Below, piece by piece: positions 1 through 6,517 of a DNA stretch of 9,132 bases (position 1 is the first letter of the stretch; every line of letters begins with the position of its first letter). Under the pieces are notes generated by a model. It ran no database searches. It was not told the DNA's origin and was given only the letters and a program-made list of their open reading frames with translations. This DNA is from Fulvivirga aurantia (GTDB lineage: Bacteria > Bacteroidota > Bacteroidia > Cytophagales > Cyclobacteriaceae): NCBI RefSeq assembly GCF_009711475.1, contig NZ_SMMD01000811.1, positions 1 through 9,132 of the forward strand, written 5' to 3'. The translations under genes and the position numbers were made by a program.

Positions 1-37
1 TCATCCCGACCTTGTGGAGGGACCTTTTAACTAATAA
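1..37. repeat. Possible dispersed intergenic repeat, cut by the window edge
   Basis: The first bases (TCATCCCGACC, a short spacer, then GGAGGGACCTTTT) resemble from memory a family of short intergenic elements of the form GTCATCCCGAC...GGAGGGATCT that is scattered through many Bacteroidota genomes. TCCC and GGGA can pair weakly, so the element might also act at the 3' end of the leftward regulatory operon. Only one partial copy is visible and no second copy occurs in the window, so its repeat nature cannot be shown here. The remaining bases up to 61 hold nothing else recognisable. Confidence 0.3.
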
Positions 38-61
38 CTAGGCCTATTTATCCATCATTGA

Positions 62-841
62 TCAAGCACCACTCAACCACTCCTTGAAAGGGGCGACCTT
101 ATCGCGGCTTACAATGATTTCCTTGTCAAAATCAAGTCGGGGAATGATTTTTAATCGGCTGTTAGAGTAAACAATCACATCCTGAATACCTTCAATATTA
201 ACTATGAAAGAACGGTTGACTCTGTAAAACATGGCAGGGTCAAGTAAATCATTTAATTCTTCAAGCTTGTAATCAATTATAAACTTGCGATTGTCTGAGT
301 TGTACAAATAAACAGACCTTCCCTCAGCATAGAAAAACTCAATATTTTGGGTGGTTACAGATTTAATATGCTCACCCAGTTTCACCATAAACCGGGTTTT
401 ATAAGTTTTTTGCTTGAGCTGGCTCAACGCACTTTGCAATTGGTTAAGCGTAGCATTGTTATCATTATCAGAAAGGCTTTCTTTGAGCTGTTTAAATTTA
501 TTGAGTGAATGCGATAAATCGTCATATGTAATGGGCTTGAGCAAGTAATCGATACTGTTTACTTTAAAAGCATCTATAGCAAATTCATCATATGCCGTAA
601 TAAAAATGATAGGGGTTTTAATTTTTACTGACTCAAAAATCTCAAAACTCTTACCATCAGTAAGTTGGATGTCCATAAATATGAGATCGATGTGAAATTG
701 GTGCTTTTCTAACCAATTAGTAGACTCCTCTACAGATTGGGTTTTAGCCACTACTTCGATACCAGTATCATATCTGTGTAAATAGCGCTCCAACTTTTCA
801 GCCGCAGGAATCTCGTCCTCAACAATCAAAACCTTCATCAT
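62..841 (-). CDS. LytTR-family response regulator (LytR/AlgR type)
   Basis: Cytoplasmic response regulator that should be phosphorylated by the LytS-type kinase encoded upstream and then bind DNA. Residues 3-118 form a receiver domain with the acidic pocket E8-D9-E10, phospho-acceptor D57 in the motif FMDIQL, T82 in FITAYDE and K102 in the LLKP motif. A linker of about 30 residues rich in Asn, Gln and Leu leads to a LytTR DNA-binding domain at about 150-256, with the family signature FYRVNRSFIVN at 205-215. The length of 259 aa is normal for the family. The start is MM; the second Met (838) gives the classic MKVLIVEDE opening, so either start is possible. It is the last gene of a three-gene cluster, one base after the stop of the pseudokinase gene, in a TAATATGATG arrangement suggesting translational coupling. 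All key residues are present. Its target promoters are unknown. Confidence 0.95.
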   Translation of the reverse strand: MMKVLIVEDEIPAAEKLERYLHRYDTGIEVVAKTQSVEESTNWLEKHQFHIDLIFMDIQLTDGKSFEIFESVKIKTPIIFITAYDEFAIDAFKVNSIDYLLKPITYDDLSHSLNKFKQLKESLSDNDNNATLNQLQSALSQLKQKTYKTRFMVKLGEHIKSVTTQNIEFFYAEGRSVYLYNSDNRKFIIDYKLEELNDLLDPAMFYRVNRSFIVNIEGIQDVIVYSNSRLKIIPRLDFDKEIIVSRDKVAPFKEWLSGA

Positions 842-842
842 A

Positions 843-1898
843 TTAAGCCACTTCTTCTTTGAGTTCCATCAAAGGTATTTTAAAATAGTTATAATCATAA
901 GCCTTTACTTTTACCATGGGCCTTTCGGTATAATAGCTGTACGATTGCTGAAGGTTTTCAAAAATTCTCTTTCCATTGTCATCTGCTGTAAGTCGATCGT
1001 TGAGTTTACTTTGAATCACGATATAATTATCTTCTTTTTCTGCATAAATTTTAATAATCAAAGGCGTGTGCTTGGTTATGATGGTCGTGCGCACGATATG
1101 CTCAATAAGCATAGGTAAAGTGCCTGGCACAAGTGGAACCTCCGAAAGGATGGGGTCACTAAGCTCATTGATTACCTCTATGTTGTTGTCGTGTTTATAG
1201 TTAAGTAGAAATATCAAATGTTTCACAGCCTTCAGTTCATCTTTTAGAGATGAAAGTTCTATATGCCTGTGGCTCAAAATGTGTCTGTAAATTGCTGATA
1301 AGTTATCGATATAATCCTCAGCTTCTTCAGTGTTTTTATGTACAAGCGTAATCAGGCTTTCTAAAGCATCATACAAAAGCATAGGATTAATTTCATTTTT
1401 AAACTGGGCCAGTTCGGCCTCTAAACTTTCAGTAAGTACACGCTCATTGTTGAGGCGCTCAACATTTTGCTTATACATATAGATGTTGCTGAAATATAAC
1501 AGATTAAAGAGAAGGCTCGATAAACCGTAAATACTATTAAATACGATGAGTTGAGTTTCTGTAATACTATACTGAATCACATATTCGAAATATGCAGATA
1601 TGGCCAAAGAGATAACGGTGATCGTTATAAAAATACCTGTTACTGACTGTAGTAATAGTCGATTTATAGAGCTGAATCCTGTTGGAAAGAAATTGTCGTG
1701 AATAATTACGTTGAGTCTTAGCGCTTCTGCCACTAGATAACTTAGACCTATACATACGTAAACCTCCTGACCCATAAAGGTTTCTGAAATGAGACTTACA
1801 TCATTGTTGATGAGCAAAATGAGTAAGTAAACTAAAATGCCATAAGCCGGTGGTGCCAGTATTCTGAAAAATGCATTATGTATGAAAATCTTTTTCAT
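843..1898 (-). CDS. Degenerate LytS-like membrane protein (histidine pseudokinase)
   Basis: Paralogue of the intact kinase encoded just upstream, with the same layout: four probable membrane segments (about 13-31, 45-62, 82-104, 115-138), a coiled-coil stretch (about 143-170) and a His_kinase-like plus ATPase-like cytoplasmic part. Aligned to its neighbour, the phospho-acceptor region LSPHYLFNCLN becomes INPMLLYDALE, so the histidine is M173. The N-box VENAVKHN becomes IEHIVRTT, replacing the ATP-binding Asn by H267, and the G-box GLENIKRRY becomes IFENLQQSY, losing the glycine. Autophosphorylation is therefore very unlikely. The reading frame is intact at near-family length (351 aa) and the flanking residues stay conserved, so it looks like a maintained pseudokinase, perhaps a sensor or heterodimer partner of the intact kinase (inference). 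Its start overlaps the upstream stop (TGATG), and the response regulator follows after 1 nt. Confidence 0.9.
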   Translation of the reverse strand: MKKIFIHNAFFRILAPPAYGILVYLLILLINNDVSLISETFMGQEVYVCIGLSYLVAEALRLNVIIHDNFFPTGFSSINRLLLQSVTGIFITITVISLAISAYFEYVIQYSITETQLIVFNSIYGLSSLLFNLLYFSNIYMYKQNVERLNNERVLTESLEAELAQFKNEINPMLLYDALESLITLVHKNTEEAEDYIDNLSAIYRHILSHRHIELSSLKDELKAVKHLIFLLNYKHDNNIEVINELSDPILSEVPLVPGTLPMLIEHIVRTTIITKHTPLIIKIYAEKEDNYIVIQSKLNDRLTADDNGKRIFENLQQSYSYYTERPMVKVKAYDYNYFKIPLMELKEEVA

Positions 1899-2983
1899 CA
1901 GGCAGACTTGGCTTGTTCGTTTTTAATCACAGGTAGTTTTACCGTAAACTTGGTGTCGTTTTCTACTACGATCTGTTTGGTGGTAAAATATTCATACCTC
2001 CGTTTTATATTTTCTAAACCGACATGAAAAGAGTTGACCTGAGCAGGGGTTTCTGTCTTGGTGTTTGTAATTCTAATGTCTGTATTATCAATAGCAGAAA
2101 TATATATGCTTAGCTTTTTATTCTTATCAATCACATTGTGTTTTACAGCATTTTCAACCAGCATTTGTAAAGTGAGAGGAGGTATTTTACTGTCCATCAC
2201 ATTAGGAGGCAGATTAATCTCTAATTGTAGATTATTTTGAAAACGCACTTGAAGCAGATAATTATAAGATTTGACAAACTCAACTTCTTCTTCCAGCAAT
2301 ACAAACTTTCGCTTGTTATTAGTGAGTATGTATTGATATGTCTGAGCCAGCCGCCTAATAAAATCTTCAGCCAAAACAGCGTCTTTATATACAAGTGATG
2401 AAATGGTGTTGAGGCAATTGAATAAATAATGCGGACTTAGCTGACTTTTGAGTGCTTCAAACTGAAGTTGGAGCTGCTTTCTTTTGTTTTTGGCAGCATC
2501 AACATGTACTACAGCATATTGACTATAAGAGTGTAATGCAAAATAGATAATGCTGTAGATAAGAGAAGCTATGGCTGCTACTATAGTCAGCTTTATCATA
2601 GGAATGCTATGACTCACTATCAGTTTTTCGAAATTAAAATCATTGAAATAAAAGCCGAAAAATAGGTAGGCACCTCCTGTGATAATGAGAAGCGAAAGCA
2701 AAAGATGATTGATTATACCCATGCAAAGTCTGCTCATAGCATGTGTGCGCCAGGATAGCCACTGGTTTAATTTTTCATCAGCAAAGTGGATCACGAAGCC
2801 CACAATGTTGGCCAAAATGATGCTGGCTGAGAGGTAAATAAAATATTCTGATTGCCAAACCAGATAGCCCACCTCACTGTACAATAAGTATAAAAAGTAT
2901 AGTGCCCCAATAAAAGTGCAAATGATTATGCGAAGTCGAAACCTCATAGCAATGGCAGGTAATGATTTGTAAGCGTAAACCAT
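1898..2983 (-). CDS. LytS-type sensor histidine kinase
   Basis: Membrane histidine kinase of the LytS/YehU class expected to phosphorylate the LytTR regulator of the same cluster. Four probable transmembrane helices (about 17-36, 46-67, 89-112, 127-150) are followed by a coiled-coil region with many Lys and Gln (about 160-180). The His_kinase domain has the motif QLSPHYLFNCLN with phospho-acceptor H185. The ATPase domain has an N-box LVENAVKHN at 275-283 and a G-box GLENIKRRY at 322-330. There is no periplasmic sensor domain of any size, so the signal is probably sensed in the membrane or through a partner. The start is uncertain: Met1 (2983) lies in a perfect inverted repeat, whereas Met13 (2947) gives the more typical MRFRLRIII opening directly before the first helix. 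It overlaps the pseudokinase gene by one base, and the secreted repeat-protein gene ends 75 nt upstream on the same strand. Confidence 0.93.
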   Translation of the reverse strand: MVYAYKSLPAIAMRFRLRIIICTFIGALYFLYLLYSEVGYLVWQSEYFIYLSASIILANIVGFVIHFADEKLNQWLSWRTHAMSRLCMGIINHLLLSLLIITGGAYLFFGFYFNDFNFEKLIVSHSIPMIKLTIVAAIASLIYSIIYFALHSYSQYAVVHVDAAKNKRKQLQLQFEALKSQLSPHYLFNCLNTISSLVYKDAVLAEDFIRRLAQTYQYILTNNKRKFVLLEEEVEFVKSYNYLLQVRFQNNLQLEINLPPNVMDSKIPPLTLQMLVENAVKHNVIDKNKKLSIYISAIDNTDIRITNTKTETPAQVNSFHVGLENIKRRYEYFTTKQIVVENDTKFTVKLPVIKNEQAKSA

Positions 2984-3024
2984 GGCAAACTCAATCTAAC
3001 GATTATTTGTGTAAAGTTTGCCAT
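2944..3024 (-). CDS. Possible 26-codon upstream ORF at the kinase start
   Basis: An ATG at 3024-3022 opens a 26-codon frame (MANFTQIIVR..., ending YLPLL) that stops with TGA at 2946-2944. This stop overlaps the ATG of the kinase's Met13 as ATGA, the geometry usual for translational coupling. The frame is +1 relative to the kinase and overlaps its first 12 annotated codons. It could be a leader peptide if the kinase really starts at Met13, or it may be chance. There is no recognisable domain or ribosome binding site. Confidence 0.15.
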   Translation of the reverse strand: MANFTQIIVRLSLPWFTLTNHYLPLL

Positions 3025-3027
3025 GGT
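2979..3027. promoter_or_regulatory. Perfect 13-bp inverted repeat over the kinase start codon
   Basis: Arms ACCATGGCAAACT (2979-2991) and AGTTTGCCATGGT (3015-3027) are exact reverse complements, separated by 23 nt. In the leftward mRNA the downstream arm contains the annotated kinase ATG (2983-2981), so a hairpin could hide that start. As DNA, the two half-sites are 36 bp apart centre to centre, which would suit two bound regulator molecules such as an autoregulating LytTR protein. Either role is inferred. No convincing Bacteroidota -7/-33 promoter pair was found in the 75-nt gap. Confidence 0.5.
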
Positions 3028-3058
3028 GTGTTGTTATTGAAAAGTTGCTTTTTAGAAA

Positions 3059-4534
3059 TTAATCTATTGCTCTCATTGCTTTACCATAATAGGTATTGGA
3101 GCTTATGTTTTTCGCCACTGCCCTATATGCATCCTGCACATCGGAGGTGCTTCTTTTTACCATTGGGGCTATAGATTCTAACGCACTAGACTTGTAAAAA
3201 TCTGAGTCAATTTTATCTATGGCTTTTATTAGAGATAAGAGGTTCTCCTTAGACAGATTATCATTACTTGAAATCTTTTTTATGACAGAGCTTGCATAAT
3301 GGCTTGAGTTTAAATTACCTATACCGTCTGCTATTTCCCCCATCGATTGGCTCGAAAGTTCTTGTTCGGCCATCAGTTTAGCCAGGACCACAGACGCGTA
3401 ATAGTCAGACGACATCTTGTTATTAACAAGGTCAACTATTTTAACTACAACTTCATCTTCTAATCGATTGTCTGCCAGTTTGCTAAAAACAGAAGCCATA
3501 TAGTAGTCTGAGCTTACATCAGATACTGCCTCCAGCAATGAGTTGAACGATGTTGCTGAGAGCTCATCATTTTCCATGGCTTTGGCTAGGATTTGCGCCT
3601 GATAATAATCAGAGCCAATATCTCGGGTAGATTTTATTACTTCTGCCAGAAGCTCACCATCCAAATCATCACGTTCTAAAGCCTTACTCAATAATGTAGC
3701 CTGATAGTAATCAGAGTCTATACTCTTACTGGCCTCCATTATTTTGGTTAGAACTGAAGGTGATAAATTCTCGTGATCCAGAGCACTTTTAAGTGCGACA
3801 GCAGCATAGTAGTCTGAATCTATGGTGCTTACAACCTCAACGTACGTTTCGGCAGTTTCATTATTTGACAGAAAGCGCTGTGAATTGTCTTTGAGAATTT
3901 CAGCCATGTAATAATCGCTTTCCAGCACCTCAGTAATAGTCTCCATGATGTTTTTGAGATCCCTATTGCTAAGATTGTCTTTTTGTAATAGCAGCTTGGT
4001 GTAAGTAGACACCACCCAGCTGCCTTCGAGCTCTTCAATCTCATCAAGTACAGCCTCGGTGCCGCCTTTTCTGTAAAATCTATCTACCCGGCTTTTAGCA
4101 GCAATCCCTGTTGAACGTACTATATCGGGAAGTATTTCTGCCAGCCATTTACGTCCTGCAGGTTCCCATTCTACCTTCGTACGCCCTTCATAATATGATT
4201 TTTTGAGGGTACCACCAGCGGCCGATTCAATAAAGACCTCTCGCTTGCTACCAAAATTGGTTTTGCTAATTTCGATATAGCCGCCACTGCTAATGCTTTT
4301 TATGTCTTTATCGTCATCGGTAACTTCAATTTCGCCCTCATACTCAATGTTGAAGCTGTTGAGCCCAATTTTGGAGTGATTGTGTTTGGTTGAGTTACGG
4401 GTGATAAATACTTTCTTTTCGTCTTTGGTAGACTTAATCACCGTCTTTTGCGCAAAGCTCACTTGTGCAACTAAAAGAAGAAGCACAAGGAACGGAGCAA
4501 GATTTATTTTGAGTTTTTGACCTGTAATATTCAT
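3059..4534 (-). CDS. Secreted protein with a 34-residue SDYY helical repeat array
   Basis: A basic N-terminus and a hydrophobic run (about 12-28) ending in SFAQ indicate a Sec signal peptide with cleavage near residue 28, so the protein probably works in the periplasm. Residues 30-125 look beta-rich, including GGYIEISKTNFGSKREV. A segment EPAGRKWLAEILPDIVRSTG follows, and from about 169 there is a helical repeat array. Eight units of 34-35 residues (204-477) begin with SDYY or a variant (SDYYMAEIL, SDYYAAVAL, SDYYQATLL, SDYYQAQIL, SDYYMASVF, SDYYASVVL, SSHYASSVI, SDFYKSSAL), with a divergent unit before (GSWVVSTYT) and a truncated one at the C-terminus. Such solenoids normally bind proteins. 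From memory, similar N-terminal segments plus SDYE-type repeats occur in proteins near M56/BlaR1-like peptidases, but I cannot confirm the family. No catalytic motif is visible. It may sit at the head of the kinase operon. Confidence 0.88.
   Translation of the reverse strand: MNITGQKLKINLAPFLVLLLLVAQVSFAQKTVIKSTKDEKKVFITRNSTKHNHSKIGLNSFNIEYEGEIEVTDDDKDIKSISSGGYIEISKTNFGSKREVFIESAAGGTLKKSYYEGRTKVEWEPAGRKWLAEILPDIVRSTGIAAKSRVDRFYRKGGTEAVLDEIEELEGSWVVSTYTKLLLQKDNLSNRDLKNIMETITEVLESDYYMAEILKDNSQRFLSNNETAETYVEVVSTIDSDYYAAVALKSALDHENLSPSVLTKIMEASKSIDSDYYQATLLSKALERDDLDGELLAEVIKSTRDIGSDYYQAQILAKAMENDELSATSFNSLLEAVSDVSSDYYMASVFSKLADNRLEDEVVVKIVDLVNNKMSSDYYASVVLAKLMAEQELSSQSMGEIADGIGNLNSSHYASSVIKKISSNDNLSKENLLSLIKAIDKIDSDFYKSSALESIAPMVKRSTSDVQDAYRAVAKNISSNTYYGKAMRAID
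3104..3925 (-). repeat. Eight in-frame ~102-bp coding repeats (SDYY units)
   Basis: These are tandem units of 34 codons (first and last 35) inside the secreted repeat protein. The protein-level consensus is roughly [DS]SDYYxAxxLxKAL, four variable residues, L, then a second helix ending in a hydrophobic residue. Units 2 to 7 are all exactly 34 residues long. At DNA level they are well diverged outside the SDYY codons, so the array is old and held by selection rather than a recent duplication. Confidence 0.85.
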
Positions 4535-4554
4535 GTTGTTATCGTTTGAGTAGC

Positions 4555-4598
4555 CCTGCGCAGGAGCTTGTTTACCTTTCTATACGATACAAGTATCG
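4555..4598. promoter_or_regulatory. Two perfect palindromes, possible operator pair
   Basis: CCTGCGCAGG (4555-4564) is a perfect 10-bp palindrome, and CGATACAAGTATCG (4585-4598) has perfect 6-bp arms around AA. Their centres are 32 bp apart, close to three helical turns, and they lie 21-64 nt upstream of the repeat-protein ATG, where an operator or promoter would be expected. Short palindromes also arise by chance, and no known regulator consensus was recognised. Confidence 0.3.
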
Positions 4599-4759
4599 GT
4601 CGTAGTTGTGCTATTTCATAGGCTATTGTTGCGAAACGTAAAATGTTTGTAGTGAACTGCAGAATCTTTGAACTGAGACAAACAGACAATTATAATAAGT
4701 ATAATAATGCGATTTTACCGCTTATGTACTATGTGTTTACCATTGGGTTTCGTTTTGAT

Positions 4760-4767
4760 TATCTTCG
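4760..4767 (+). promoter_or_regulatory. Weak Bacteroidota -7 element candidate for the amidohydrolase operon
   Basis: TATCTTCG fits the Bacteroidota -7 consensus TAnnTTTG except for one C in place of T, and lies 28 nt before the ATG at 4796. Upstream, TTTA (4736-4739) is 20 nt away and one base off the TTTG -33 element. In AT-rich DNA such a match is weak evidence. Confidence 0.22.
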
Positions 4768-4795
4768 AGGCTTTATAAACCTAAACAATGAATCA

Positions 4796-6499
4796 ATGAA
4801 GAGACTTCATAATGCTATTCGTCAGAAGCTTATGCTTTTGTTTCTGATGGGAGTTTTTCCATTTAGTATTTACGGTCAGGATGATAAGGTGGCGGAGGTT
4901 ACCAGTACATATGCAATTACCAATGTAAATATCATTCAGGCCCCGGGCAGAAAGATCGATTTAGGAACTGTATTGATCGAAGATGGTATTATCAAAGCTG
5001 TTGGTAAATCAGTAACCATACCTGCCAGTGCTAAAGTAATCAAAGCCGACTCAATGTACCTCTATGCAGGTTTTATTGATGGACTTTCTCAAGTTGCGGT
5101 AGAAAAGCCAAAAGACAAAGAAAGAGAAGATGTAAAAGATCCGGGTAATCCTCCTAATGAATTGGCTGGTATACAGCCAGAGAGAAATGTCCGGGATTTT
5201 CTAAAAGCAGATGATAAATCTGTTGATGATTGGAGAAAAATGGGCTTTACAGCTGCGCATGTTGTACCCGATGGCAGAATGCTTCCAGGCTCAGATGGCC
5301 CCATTTTACTCACCGGTACTAACCCTGATGAAATGATTTACAGCAATCAGGTATCGCTTTTTAGTCAGTTGAGAGGAGCACCTGGTGTGTATCCTAATAC
5401 TGTAATTGGTGTGATGGCGAAGTACAGAGACTTGTACAGAAACGCTGAAAATGCCAAGTCTTACAAGCAGCGATACGACCAGGACGGTGTTGGTATGGAA
5501 AGACCAAATTCAGATAGAATTTTAGAAGCTTTCTACCCGGTTATTGATAAGAGCATTCCGGTAGCATTTAAAGCAGAAAGTGTGCTGGATGTACAGCGCG
5601 TACTTACTTTAAAAAATGACCTAGGCTTCAACCTGATTTTAGGTGAAGTAAAACAAGGTTGGGACATTACTGATAAGATTAAGGCCGCCAATGCTAAAGT
5701 ATTCTTATCACTTGATTTACCAGAGTGGGAAGAAAAAAAGGATACTGTGGCTAACGATTCTGTGAAGGCTGAACCTAAAACTTTGTCTGGGGCTGAGAAA
5801 GAGCAGGAGAGACTAGAGAAGCGTAAAGAGGAGATGATAATGAAGTACTATGAGCAACCTGCGCTTTTCAGAGATCAAGGGATAACATTTGGTTTCTCAA
5901 CATTAGAGGCTAAAAGTGGTGATATCAAGAGTAATATAAATAAACTGGTTGAGAAAGGCCTGAATGAAGATGTTGCACTGGCAGCACTTACAACTTCACC
6001 GGCACAGCTGCTGGGTCTTTCTAAAACCATGGGTACCATAGATCAGGGTAAATTGGCCAACCTTTTTATATCTGATAAACCTTACTTTGAGAAGGAATCC
6101 AATGTGAAAATGGTGTTCGTAGACGGGAAACTGTATGAATACGAAAACAAGCCCAAAAAGAAGAAAAATGGAGATGAAGAAGATGTCGACCCTAAAGGTG
6201 ACTGGACGTATTCTACTGAAACCCCACAGGGTAATGGTTCAGGAACCGTAAAATTTGAAGGTGGTCCTGGTAATTACAGCGGTCAGCTTACCAGTAGCTT
6301 TTCTTCAGATACCAATACCTTATCAGACATCACAGTAGACGGTAGTCAGGTGTCATTTTCTTTCACAATTGCGGTTGGAGGAGATGCACTTAATGTGAGT
6401 GTTTCGATTACTGTTGATGGCGACACATTTGAAGGTACTATGACAGCCGGATCATACGGTAGTTTTCCTATAGAAGGTGAACGCACTCCAAAGAATTAA
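4796..6499 (+). CDS. Secreted amidohydrolase-like pseudoenzyme with C-terminal beta domain
   Basis: I chose the ATG at 4796 because it opens directly into a signal peptide (MKRLHNAIRQ, then a hydrophobic run, cleavage probably after IYG at 27). Residues 38-95 match the N-terminal composite domain of COG1228-type amidohydrolases (AITNVNII, VLIEDGIIKAVG, YAGFIDG), and 386-447 match the C-terminal end (TTSPAQLLGL, GTIDQGKLANLFISD, VFVDGKLYEY). The metal site is gone: the HxH of PGFIDxHxH is L97 and Q99, the strand-5 region reads VAFKAES with K259 where His is expected, and FGFSTLEA stands where the catalytic Asp should be. A Glu/Lys-rich insert (about 311-352), possibly helical, interrupts the barrel. 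A Lys-rich then acidic linker (452-466) leads to a roughly 100-residue Gly/Ser/Thr-rich beta domain starting at GDWTYSTETPQG. It is first in the operon, 18 nt before the intact amidohydrolase. Its role is probably structural, regulatory or substrate-binding (inference). Confidence 0.9.
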   Translation: MKRLHNAIRQKLMLLFLMGVFPFSIYGQDDKVAEVTSTYAITNVNIIQAPGRKIDLGTVLIEDGIIKAVGKSVTIPASAKVIKADSMYLYAGFIDGLSQVAVEKPKDKEREDVKDPGNPPNELAGIQPERNVRDFLKADDKSVDDWRKMGFTAAHVVPDGRMLPGSDGPILLTGTNPDEMIYSNQVSLFSQLRGAPGVYPNTVIGVMAKYRDLYRNAENAKSYKQRYDQDGVGMERPNSDRILEAFYPVIDKSIPVAFKAESVLDVQRVLTLKNDLGFNLILGEVKQGWDITDKIKAANAKVFLSLDLPEWEEKKDTVANDSVKAEPKTLSGAEKEQERLEKRKEEMIMKYYEQPALFRDQGITFGFSTLEAKSGDIKSNINKLVEKGLNEDVALAALTTSPAQLLGLSKTMGTIDQGKLANLFISDKPYFEKESNVKMVFVDGKLYEYENKPKKKKNGDEEDVDPKGDWTYSTETPQGNGSGTVKFEGGPGNYSGQLTSSFSSDTNTLSDITVDGSQVSFSFTIAVGGDALNVSVSITVDGDTFEGTMTAGSYGSFPIEGERTPKN

Positions 6500-6517
6500 A
6501 AAATAAATCTGTTGATT

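Larger units (their letters stand above)
4535..4795. other. Divergent intergenic region
   Basis: This 261-nt stretch separates the leftward repeat-protein gene from the rightward amidohydrolase operon and should hold both promoters. An open frame continues upstream of the amidohydrolase start to 4643, but its translation (MFVVNCRIFELRQ...) looks like translated noncoding DNA and precedes a good signal peptide, so I do not include it in the gene. The centre (about 4688-4710) is very AT-rich. Two palindromes lie on the left side. No RNA gene or riboswitch is recognised. Confidence 0.7.

Noticed and set aside
843..1898. Calling the degenerate kinase gene a pseudogene
   Set aside because: The frame is complete, spacing is operon-like on both sides and non-catalytic positions are conserved, so a functional pseudokinase is the better reading.
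3041..3053. AAAAGTTGCTTTTT as a terminator between the repeat-protein and kinase genes
   Set aside because: The stem is only 5 A/T-rich base pairs with a 3-nt loop, too weak to call a terminator.
4643..4795. N-terminal extension of the first amidohydrolase-like protein by 51 residues
   Set aside because: The extension precedes a complete signal peptide starting at 4796, has noncoding-like composition, and would consume most of the divergent promoter region.
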